A DNA stretch of 8,073 nucleotides, from contig JACZYI010000074.1 in NCBI GenBank assembly GCA_022571175.1, forward strand, positions 1 through 8,073, written 5' to 3'. Shown here in pieces: positions 1-6,478 of the stretch. Every line of letters begins with the position of its first letter. Within the stretch, counting starts at the first letter, position 1. A program made the translations under genes and the position numbers. The stretch comes from Pseudomonadota bacterium (GTDB taxonomy: Bacteria > Pseudomonadota > Alphaproteobacteria > Sphingomonadales > SMXR01). The notes beneath the pieces are model-generated. The model had not been told where the DNA came from and did not search any database. It saw nothing but the letters and a program-made list of their open reading frames with translations.

Positions 1-1590
1 CAAATAACGCCCGAAGATTATGCCCGTCGTCTGGAAATGGATGAGAACTTTCGGGACCGCCTTGAAGATATTGACCAGCGGGATTTGAGTGCCGAGGATC
101 GGCTTAATTATGATCTTTTCGAATTTGTCCTGTTTCACCGCATCAAAAATGCGCGTTTCCGACCCTACCGAATTCCGTTCCTGTCCGATTCAGGGTTTCA
201 CACCTCTATCGTGCGTATGGCAGAATCCATGCCTTTTGACGATTTGGAAGATTATGAAAATTACCTGGCCCGCCTCCGGGCCATACCCACCTATTTTGCC
301 CAACAGATTGAAAATATGCGTCTCGGAATTGCCGAGGGTTTCACCATGCCCCGAGCCATTCTGGAAGGTATCGTACCCTCCATCAGTGCACAGATTGTAG
401 GAAACGCCGATGACAGCTCCTTTTTTGAACCCTTCAAGTCTCTGCCCGAGAGCTTTGATGAAGAGACGCGCTGGCTGATGGTTTTGGGCGGTGAGCAAGT
501 GGTCATGCAAGATGTGGTTGGAGCCTATGAAACGCTGCTTACGTTTTTCACCGAGGAATATATGCCAGCCGCAAGGACCACTCTCGGTGCCAACCGCTTG
601 CCGGGCGGCGAAGAATATTACCGTTATCTGGTCACTTATTACACCACGCTCGACCTGACACCAGAAGAGGTACATGAAACGGGTTTGGCGGAAGTGGCGC
701 GCATTCGGGGTGAAATGGAGGCGATTATCGAAGAGCTCGGCTTTGAAGGCAGCTTTATGGAATTTTTGAGTTTTCTTCGCACCGATGCCCGCTTTTATGT
801 GCTCGAGCCCGAGCAGCTTTTGAAAGAAGCCTCCTATATTGCCAAAAAAATTGACGCCATCATGCCCGCCTATTTCGGAATTTTACCGCGCCAGCCCTAT
901 GGTGTGCGGGCCGTTCCCGATGATATTGCCCCGAATTATACCACCGGGCGTTATTGGGCGGCACCTGCCAATGGCAAGCGGGGCGGTCTCTATATGGTCA
1001 ACACCTATGCTCTGGATAAACGCCCGCTCTATAATCTGCCAGCGCTTACCCTGCATGAGGCTGTGCCCGGCCATCATCATCAAACTTCGGTGGCGGGCGA
1101 GCTTGAAAATGTGCCTGACTTTCGCCGTGAACTTTACCCCCACGCCTTTGGCGAAGGCTGGGGCTTGTATTCGGAAAAGCTGGGGGTGGAGATGGGCATT
1201 TATAACGATCTTTATGCCGAGTTCGGACGCCTGACCTATGAAATGTGGCGTGCAGGTCGCTTGGTGGTGGATACCGGCATCCATTTCATGGGCTGGTCCC
1301 GTTCAGACGCGATCGAGCTGTTTGAGAAAAATACAGCGCTCTCGTCCCATAATATCAGAACCGAAGTTGATCGCTATATTTCATGGCCGGGCCAGGCGCT
1401 GGCCTACAAGATCGGGGAAATGAAAATCCTGGAACTGCGTGCCCGGGCTGAACTTGCGCTCGGAGATGGGTTTGACATCCGGGCTTTCCACGATGCCGTC
1501 TTGGGGGCAGGGGGCGTACCGATGAAAATTCTGGAGGCGCGTATTGATGCCTTCATCGCAGCGGAACTCAAACAGGAAGATACGGAATGA
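1..1590 (+). CDS. DUF885-family metallopeptidase-like protein (5' end missing)
   Basis: The reading frame is open from base 1, so the gene starts upstream and the ATG at 37 is probably internal. Numbering from that ATG gives 517 residues; family members are usually near 600, so some tens of residues, possibly with an export signal, are missing. Visible hallmarks are HEAVPGHHHQ at residues 340-349 (a zinc-site-like His/Glu motif), GEGWGLYSE at 372-380 whose Glu could be a further metal ligand, a VDTGIH segment around 411-416, and SWPGQALAYKIG near 449-460. This motif order is typical of DUF885, a family distantly resembling zinc metallopeptidases and often exported; the exact substrate is not known from sequence. 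It overlaps yaaA by ATGA, so the two are probably co-translated. I am confident of the family and much less so of peptidase activity. Confidence 0.88.
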   Translation, partial: QITPEDYARRLEMDENFRDRLEDIDQRDLSAEDRLNYDLFEFVLFHRIKNARFRPYRIPFLSDSGFHTSIVRMAESMPFDDLEDYENYLARLRAIPTYFAQQIENMRLGIAEGFTMPRAILEGIVPSISAQIVGNADDSSFFEPFKSLPESFDEETRWLMVLGGEQVVMQDVVGAYETLLTFFTEEYMPAARTTLGANRLPGGEEYYRYLVTYYTTLDLTPEEVHETGLAEVARIRGEMEAIIEELGFEGSFMEFLSFLRTDARFYVLEPEQLLKEASYIAKKIDAIMPAYFGILPRQPYGVRAVPDDIAPNYTTGRYWAAPANGKRGGLYMVNTYALDKRPLYNLPALTLHEAVPGHHHQTSVAGELENVPDFRRELYPHAFGEGWGLYSEKLGVEMGIYNDLYAEFGRLTYEMWRAGRLVVDTGIHFMGWSRSDAIELFEKNTALSSHNIRTEVDRYISWPGQALAYKIGEMKILELRARAELALGDGFDIRAFHDAVLGAGGVPMKILEARIDAFIAAELKQEDTE

Positions 1591-2360
1591 TAATACTTTT
1601 ATCCCCCGCCAAACGCCTCGATTTTGAAAGTGAGATCATGGTCCCCGCTCAAAGCCAACCCCATTTCGGGGATGAGGCCAATTTTCTGGCGGCGGAAGTG
1701 AGGAAGCTTAGTCTTGTGCAGTTGCAAAATTTAATGGGCATCAGTGATAAACTTGCTGATCTGAATTATCATCGCTTTCGTAGATATTCGCCCAATGGAG
1801 CGGACAACGGTGCGGGCAACACGCGGGCTGCGCTCTTTGCCTTCAAGGGCGACGCTTTTCTGGGTCTGGACGCCGAAAGCCTGAATAAAGAGCAGCTTAG
1901 GTGGGCGCAGGATCATTTGCGGATTCTCTCGGGTCTCTATGGTGCCCTGAAACCACTGGATCGGATTCAGGCCTATCGGCTGGAAATGGGGCTGGAATTC
2001 AGAAACAGCAGGGGCAAAGACCTCTACGCTTTCTGGGGCGATAAAATTTCAGACCATCTTTCGAGCGAACTCAAGGCAGGGGACGGGGTTTTGATCAATC
2101 TGGCATCAAATGAATATTACAGACCGGTGAAAAGTCTGGCCAAAAAGACCCGCGTCATTAGTTTCCAGTTCAAGGAAATCAGGGACGGCATGCCCAGGAC
2201 CGTCGGGTTTTTCATCAAAAAGGCGCGGGGGCTTATGGCGCGCTATATCATTCAGAACCGGCTGGAGGCGCCCGAAAAAATAAAAGATTTTAGCGAGGAC
2301 GGGTATGGCTTTAACCCGGCCCTGTCGGATGGCGACAACTGGGTTTTCACGCGGGGTTAA
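1587..2360 (+). CDS. yaaA: YaaA family peroxide stress protein (UPF0246)
   Basis: The 257-residue product matches the usual length of this family (about 258). The opening MIILLSPAKRLDFE is the family signature. Other conserved blocks are LMGISDKLADLN near 49-60, SGLYGALKPLD at 115-125, NLASNEYY at 171-178 and GFFIKKARGLMARY at 207-220. In Escherichia coli the protein is cytoplasmic, is induced under hydrogen peroxide stress and limits intracellular free iron, protecting DNA and proteins from Fenton damage; a helix-hairpin-helix-like region has been linked to DNA binding. The ATG at 1587 is preceded by AGGAAG at 1574-1579 with a 7-base gap, and overlaps the upstream stop as ATGA, indicating translational coupling to the DUF885 gene. 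No OxyR site can be judged because the operon promoter is outside the window. Confidence 0.95.
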   Translation: MIILLSPAKRLDFESEIMVPAQSQPHFGDEANFLAAEVRKLSLVQLQNLMGISDKLADLNYHRFRRYSPNGADNGAGNTRAALFAFKGDAFLGLDAESLNKEQLRWAQDHLRILSGLYGALKPLDRIQAYRLEMGLEFRNSRGKDLYAFWGDKISDHLSSELKAGDGVLINLASNEYYRPVKSLAKKTRVISFQFKEIRDGMPRTVGFFIKKARGLMARYIIQNRLEAPEKIKDFSEDGYGFNPALSDGDNWVFTRG

Positions 2361-3424
2361 TTGAGGATGGTAAATGCGATCACCAGATCGCTGACCACCT
2401 GGCCTCGGGTCATGCCGCCCAAGGTAATATAGCGATCGCCTATTTTCAAAAGTCCCCGATGGTCCATTGTGGCCAGTGGCTTGGTGCCCAGTTCCCGGAA
2501 AATTCCTGCTTCAAACTCAAAGGCAAAAACCTCATCTGAGGGTTCGCTTGGTTCGCCATTATATCCTATACCATTGAAATTATAGGGATTATCACTTCCA
2601 CCAGCGAATATCACCTGGTTCTTCGCCCCCACCGCTGCCATGCGGTATCTGCCTGCCCCCGGGTGTTTTCCAAGGCTCACCCATGTGATTTTTGTGGGGT
2701 CATCAGGATCAATACAGCCTTTCCAGACGTCATTGATTATCCCGAATATCCGACGGCCATTTTTTTCACCCAGCACGCCAACCCCGTCGGCGATAACCAT
2801 GCAATTTTCTATTATGCCTCCGGCATGGCCGAATACCGGCATGCCAGGAAAAGGCGTGCCTATGCTCCAGCTGTTCGTTGTCACATCATAGATTTGCACC
2901 AGATCGACGTTGCCGTCATCATGCCAGCCGCTAATCAGATAGATGAGATGATCGGCGAAGGGAATGGCCACAGTGTCATCAACCGCCACCGGTATGGGGG
3001 CTAAAAACTCATACTCATTATTTGCAGGATCATAGGTATAGACTTCTGGCGTGGAGATTTCGCCACCGTCACTGCTGACGGTATAACCACCGAAAATATA
3101 GATGCGACTGCCAAGACCAACAGCAATACTGGCCAGACGATTTTTGCCGCCCGGAACATCCGGCAACCGCCGCCATGATTTTGTCGCCAGATTATAGTCA
3201 TAAGCAGCAGAGCTTATGTCCGCGAAAGTTTTACCCGGACCAAGGCCCGAGAAACTATAGAGGTAGGGCTGGCCCGCAATCACCAGACTGGCCACCGCAT
3301 TATTGGTGAGCGGCTCCGGCATATGGGCCATGACGCCATTGTCCTGGGCTGTGGCCCCGCTCCACGGCGATAGAAAAAGACATAAAATCAAGAGGTTAGG
3401 AATTAGTTTCATCGGCGATTTCAT
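2357..3424 (-). CDS. Secreted Kelch-repeat beta-propeller protein
   Basis: With the start at 3424 the product has 355 residues. It opens with a Sec signal peptide: a short Lys-containing n-region, a hydrophobic core (LLILCLFL) and a likely signal peptidase I site after residue 26 (GATA before QDN). The mature part carries repeated Kelch-like blades, for example IYIFGGYT with a later VYTYDPANNEYEFL, LIYLISGW with VQIYDVTTNSW, QVIFAGGSD and RYITLGGM, so a periplasmic or secreted beta-propeller is expected. Kelch propellers bind carbohydrates or proteins, and some bacterial ones are sialic-acid mutarotases; nothing here fixes a substrate. I chose 3424 because a GGAG lies at 3435-3438 about 10 bases ahead; ATG 3412 lacks one, and the longer frame to 3499 would bury the signal peptide. 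The gene starts inside the end of uup, so it is probably translated from the same message. Confidence 0.82.
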   Translation of the reverse strand: MKSPMKLIPNLLILCLFLSPWSGATAQDNGVMAHMPEPLTNNAVASLVIAGQPYLYSFSGLGPGKTFADISSAAYDYNLATKSWRRLPDVPGGKNRLASIAVGLGSRIYIFGGYTVSSDGGEISTPEVYTYDPANNEYEFLAPIPVAVDDTVAIPFADHLIYLISGWHDDGNVDLVQIYDVTTNSWSIGTPFPGMPVFGHAGGIIENCMVIADGVGVLGEKNGRRIFGIINDVWKGCIDPDDPTKITWVSLGKHPGAGRYRMAAVGAKNQVIFAGGSDNPYNFNGIGYNGEPSEPSDEVFAFEFEAGIFRELGTKPLATMDHRGLLKIGDRYITLGGMTRGQVVSDLVIAFTILN

Positions 3425-5213
3425 CGCGTAGAATCTCCACATTGAGTAATTCATCCTCTTTCCCGGATCGCAAGGTCTTTTTTTGAGCGAGTGCATCACT
3501 GAGAGTCACATATCGTTCCTGGTCATTCAGGTAAAGCTTCGGGTCTGAAAGCTCATGCTCCAGGGTGGTAATCTCCATAGTCAGTGTCTCGATTTCTCCG
3601 GGCAGGCTTTCGAGCGCATGTTTGTGTTTGAAACGCAAGCGTCGCTTTTCGACAGGAACAGCGGGTTTTTCTGGCTCGCTGCGGGATACACCTCTCGGCC
3701 TGGTCTCGGTGGGCTGCGTCTGCTTTCGCTGTATAAGATAATCCTGATAACCACCCGCATATTCAATCGCCGTCCCATCGCCTTCAAGCACAATGGTGGA
3801 ATATACGACCCGGTCCAGAAATTTCCGGTCATGAGAGACCAGCAGCACCGTACCCTCATAGCTGGCCAGAATATCTTCGAGCAGGTCCAGCGTATCCATA
3901 TCCAGGTCATTGGTGGGCTCATCCAGGATGAGCAAATTGGCCTCTTTGGCAAATGATTTAGCCAACAGAAGACGACTGCGCTCGCCGCCTGAAAGTGAGC
4001 CAACAGGCATATCCACTTGTTCGGCCTGAAACAGAAAATCCTTCATATAACCAATCACATGGATAGCTCTTCCCTGAACCAGCAGTTGATCGTTATCGCC
4101 ATCGGTCAGAAAATTACGAAGGGTCATGTTTGGTGCCAGGGCCTCCCGGTTCTGGTCGATAACCAGGGTTTTGAGATTGGCTCCCAATTTGACGGACCCA
4201 TGATCGGGGGCCAACTCGCCTGTGAGAATTTTCAGGAGCGTGGTTTTGCCAGTGCCGTTGGCTCCCAGAATCCCGATCCGGTCTTTGGCCCGAATGATGG
4301 TGGAGAAATCTCTGAAGAGAGTTTTGTCACCATAAGATTTTGAGATTTTCCTGGCGCGGATCACCAGACTGCTGGCGCGAGGACTGTTGAGCAGGGATAA
4401 TTTGACCTGCCCGGTGCCTTTGATGAGGGCCGCTCGCCTTTGGCGCAACTCGATAATTTCTTTCAGGCGGCGTTGATTGCGTTTACGCCGGGCGGAGATG
4501 CCCCGGTTCAACCAGCGAACCTCGCGCTTGATATGCTGGTCCACCGCTTCCCGTCTGGCATTCCGTGCCAGAGCCTGTTCTGCCATCCAGACACAAAAGG
4601 CCTCAAAGCTTTTATTGATGCGGGTCAGATGGCGATCATTCAGCCACAATGTTGCGGTGCCGGTATTCTCAAGAAATGTTCGGTCATGGCTGATCGTGAC
4701 CACTGCACCCGAATAAGTCTCCAGCCAGTCTTCCAGCCATTGCACGGTTTCAATATCTAGGTGATTGGTGGGCTCGTCCAGAAGGAGTAAATCAGCATCT
4801 GTGGCCAGGATGGCGGTTAAAGCAGCGCGCCGCAATTCGCCGCCCGAGAGTTCGCCTGGTCGGGCATCCGGGTCCAGGCCAAAAGTTGCCAGCTGCCTGC
4901 GGATGATGTGATCCTGGATTTGAGAATGTCCGATCATGGCTGCGGCCACATAATCAAAAACACTATTGGCATTGCCGGGCAGGCTCTCCTGGGTGAGATA
5001 TGCGATCTTGCATTTGGGCGCCTTGATGAGCTCTCCCTGGTCTAGCTCTATCAATCCCGTCAACATCTTCAGGAATGTGGATTTACCGACCCCATTTCGT
5101 CCCACCAGAGTCAGGCGCTCGTTCCGTTTGATCACAAGCTCCACATCTTCGAACAGGGTTTCCCGTCCAAATCCAAGTGTGGCTTTTTTCAGCGTGAGTA
5201 GTGCATTCGACAT
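3396..5213 (-). CDS. uup: ABC-F ATPase, Uup type
   Basis: This is a 605-residue soluble tandem ATPase without membrane segments. The first nucleotide-binding domain has Walker A GRNGVGKST (38-46), signature LSGGE (122-126), Walker B ending LLLLDEP with catalytic Glu147, and the SHDR switch (175-178). The second has GANGTGKTT (317-325), LSGGE (407-411), LLILDEP with Glu432, and SHDR (460-463). The linker contains EVRWLNRGISARRKRNQRR (231-249), a run characteristic of Uup rather than EttA or YheS. The charged C-terminal tail from about 525 fits the Uup coiled-coil domain, which binds nucleic acid in characterised homologues. Uup proteins act on ribosomes or branched DNA intermediates and influence transposon precise excision in Escherichia coli. 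Both sites look catalytically intact. No strong Shine-Dalgarno precedes ATG 5213. An antibiotic-protection role is possible for ABC-F proteins generally but is not indicated here. Confidence 0.94.
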   Translation of the reverse strand: MSNALLTLKKATLGFGRETLFEDVELVIKRNERLTLVGRNGVGKSTFLKMLTGLIELDQGELIKAPKCKIAYLTQESLPGNANSVFDYVAAAMIGHSQIQDHIIRRQLATFGLDPDARPGELSGGELRRAALTAILATDADLLLLDEPTNHLDIETVQWLEDWLETYSGAVVTISHDRTFLENTGTATLWLNDRHLTRINKSFEAFCVWMAEQALARNARREAVDQHIKREVRWLNRGISARRKRNQRRLKEIIELRQRRAALIKGTGQVKLSLLNSPRASSLVIRARKISKSYGDKTLFRDFSTIIRAKDRIGILGANGTGKTTLLKILTGELAPDHGSVKLGANLKTLVIDQNREALAPNMTLRNFLTDGDNDQLLVQGRAIHVIGYMKDFLFQAEQVDMPVGSLSGGERSRLLLAKSFAKEANLLILDEPTNDLDMDTLDLLEDILASYEGTVLLVSHDRKFLDRVVYSTIVLEGDGTAIEYAGGYQDYLIQRKQTQPTETRPRGVSRSEPEKPAVPVEKRRLRFKHKHALESLPGEIETLTMEITTLEHELSDPKLYLNDQERYVTLSDALAQKKTLRSGKEDELLNVEILRDEIADETNS

Positions 5214-5400
5214 AGTTCGCCCGTTCAGCAGTTTAAAAAAACAGGGACAACAGGATCATTCTAGCTTCCCTCAACGGAAAATTCGATGGGCAAAAGGGAG
5301 CATTGGAGTGCCTGTCATTTGCGCATTTCAGCCGTCGTGGTAATGTCCGGGCGCCGATTTGTCGAGAAAGATGTGAGGGACGATTACTTATTACAGGTCT
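5214..5400. other. Divergent intergenic region between uup and the PepSY operon
   Basis: This stretch separates the leftward uup from the rightward signalling operon and must hold the uup promoter. On the minus strand a TAGAAT hexamer just upstream of the leader-like ATG resembles a -10 box, but I found no good -35 at 15-18 bases from it. Frames that run through the region on either strand have no coding signature and are out of character with the neighbouring proteins. I see no convincing hairpin, RNA gene or repeat apart from the separately listed direct repeat beginning at 5401. Confidence 0.5.
5233..5259 (-). other. Possible 8-residue leader peptide ahead of uup
   Basis: On the minus strand an ATG at 5259 opens a short frame reading MILLSLFF and stopping with TAA 19 bases before the uup ATG. 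A purine-rich GAGGGAAG stretch about 5-12 bases upstream of this ATG is a better ribosome-binding site than anything directly before uup. A run of seven T follows, partly within the last codons. A hydrophobic mini-ORF upstream of an ABC-F gene could be a translational leader, as seen for some antibiotic-inducible ABC-F genes, but such short frames arise easily by chance. Treat it as a candidate only. Confidence 0.22.
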
Positions 5401-5417
5401 GTTCATGGCAAGTTCAC
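5401..5417 (+). promoter_or_regulatory. Candidate tandem half-site operator (PhoP-box-like)
   Basis: GTTCAT at 5401-5406 is followed after five bases by GTTCAC at 5412-5417, a direct repeat with an 11-base period. Such spacing matches one helical turn and is the arrangement bound by dimers of OmpR/PhoP-type regulators; the enterobacterial PhoP box is a comparable GTTTA repeat. It lies just upstream of the PepSY-regulator-kinase operon, which encodes an OmpR-type regulator. A CATAAT at 5421-5426 or a weaker hexamer near 5429 could serve as -10. The assignment is inferred from pattern and position, supported by a second copy at 7886-7902. Confidence 0.5.
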
Positions 5418-5471
5418 CGGCATAATAATAGTCTGGGGTCAGAAATGCCAAAAGAGGTTGGTGCAGAATCT

Positions 5472-5795
5472 ATGTGGAAGCTATTGATAATTATAGCCAT
5501 TTTAGCGGGTCCCGTCCCCGCTGGCTTTAGCTTTGGCACCAGCCCAGCCTATGCACAAAGCGAGCAGGACGAAGCAAAAGCTGCACGCGATCGCGGCAAT
5601 ATTATTCCCTATGGCACCATCAGTCGCCGCATAGAGCAATCTTTTGGTGGGCGCGTGGTTGGCCAGAGAGTGCGCGAGTTCAGCGCCGGGCGGTGGGTCT
5701 ATGAATTGAGACTTTTGAAGAATAATGGTGAGGTCATATCGGTGGTTGTTGATGCACACACCGGCGAGGTTCTCACCAGCCAGGGGAGACGTTAA
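5472..5795 (+). CDS. Small periplasmic PepSY-domain protein
   Basis: With the start at 5472 the product has 107 residues. It begins MWKLLIIIAILAG, a signal peptide core, and has a likely signal peptidase cut after residue 28 (AYA before QSEQ). The mature part from about residue 45 to 103 reads as one PepSY domain: a helix (TISRRIEQSF), then strands VGQRVREF, WVYELRLL and VISVVVDAHTGEVL, the last being the typical PepSY ending. PepSY domains inhibit or modulate partner proteins, including peptidases, and often sit beside two-component genes in proteobacteria. The stop overlaps the regulator start (TAATG), so the three genes form an operon; a periplasmic partner that tunes the kinase sensor domain is a reasonable inference. 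An alternative ATG at 5445 would add nine residues before the signal peptide; GAGG at 5454-5457 lies 14 bases before 5472, so the start choice is not certain. Confidence 0.8.
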   Translation: MWKLLIIIAILAGPVPAGFSFGTSPAYAQSEQDEAKAARDRGNIIPYGTISRRIEQSFGGRVVGQRVREFSAGRWVYELRLLKNNGEVISVVVDAHTGEVLTSQGRR

Positions 5796-6472
5796 TGCGA
5801 GTTTTAATTGTTGAGGATGAGCCCGAACTCTCACGCCAATTGAAAGAAAGTCTATCCGATGCGGGCTATGCGGTAGATTGTGCCAGCGATGGAGAAGAGG
5901 CGCATTTTATGGGAGAGACGGAGCCCTATGATGCGGTGATCCTGGATTTAGGCCTGCCGGTTATTGATGGTCTTTCGATCCTGGAAAAATGGCGCTCGGC
6001 AGGTCGTAGCATGCCCGTTTTGATTTTAACCGCTCGCGGAAGCTGGACCGAAAGGGTCTCGGGCCTCGACGCCGGGGCAGATGATTATCTCACCAAGCCT
6101 TTTAAAATGGAAGAATTGCTGGCACGGCTCAGAGCCTTGATACGGCGATCTTCAGGCCATGCTACCGCAGAGCTGGTTTGTGGTCCGGTTTTGCTGGATA
6201 CGCGTCAGGGCAAGGTCACCATGGACGGTCGGGCGATTAAACTAACCGCGCTTGAGTTTAAACTTCTATCCTATTTGATGCATCATGCGGATGAAGTCAT
6301 ATCCAGAACAGAGTTGACCGAACATATTTATGACCAGGACTTTGATCGTGATTCCAATACCATTGAAGTTTTTGTCAATCGTATCCGGAAAAAACTCGGA
6401 GCTGATATTATTCAAACCGTACGAGGGATGGGGTATCGAATTTCCGAATCCGATCCCGATCAGGAGGAATAG
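5795..6472 (+). CDS. OmpR/PhoP-family response regulator
   Basis: The 225-residue protein has a receiver domain (about 1-118) and a winged-helix DNA-binding domain (about 125-220). Receiver residues are complete: acidic pair Glu7/Asp8, phospho-acceptor Asp51 in VILDLGLP, Thr79 in ILTARG and Lys101 in LTKPF. The output domain shows LTALEFKLLSYLM, the recognition region DRDSNTIEVFVNRIRKKL and the closing QTVRGMGYRI, all standard for the OmpR class and closest in style to PhoP/QseB. It should be phosphorylated by the adjacent kinase and bind tandem direct repeats as a dimer. GGGGAG at 5783-5788 serves as ribosome-binding site for ATG 5795, which overlaps the PepSY stop by one base. Its TAG stop at 6470 is in the same frame as the kinase gene. 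Confidence 0.96.
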   Translation: MRVLIVEDEPELSRQLKESLSDAGYAVDCASDGEEAHFMGETEPYDAVILDLGLPVIDGLSILEKWRSAGRSMPVLILTARGSWTERVSGLDAGADDYLTKPFKMEELLARLRALIRRSSGHATAELVCGPVLLDTRQGKVTMDGRAIKLTALEFKLLSYLMHHADEVISRTELTEHIYDQDFDRDSNTIEVFVNRIRKKLGADIIQTVRGMGYRISESDPDQEE

Positions 6473-6478
6473 GCCATT
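6462..6478 (+). promoter_or_regulatory. Strong Shine-Dalgarno leading to an AUU start codon
   Basis: AGGAGG at 6462-6467 lies inside the last codons of the regulator gene and is followed after eight bases by ATT at 6476. The neighbouring ATC at 6479 would be 11 bases away. Between the TAG stop at 6470 and codon GTG 6572 the kinase frame holds no ATG, GTG or TTG. This site therefore decides the start of the kinase and argues that initiation uses AUU, unless an assembly error has altered the codon. Confidence 0.6.

Noticed and set aside
3425..3499. Kelch gene extended to ATG 3499
   Set aside because: The extra residues are polar, would place the signal peptide internally, and are encoded antisense to nothing but in the overlapping frame of uup; the start at 3424 gives a normal signal peptide and a GGAG.
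3396..5213. uup as an antibiotic-resistance ABC-F gene
   Set aside because: The linker and C-terminal coiled coil match the Uup housekeeping subgroup, not the Msr/Vga/Lsa/OptrA resistance types.
5233..5451. 72-residue leftward frame upstream of uup
   Set aside because: Composition is random-looking with no recognisable domain; only its last eight codons have a ribosome-binding site and are kept as a weak leader candidate.
5286..5471. PepSY gene extended upstream to ATG 5286
   Set aside because: The added part has no coding character, would bury the signal peptide at residue 63 and would run over the candidate operator and promoter.
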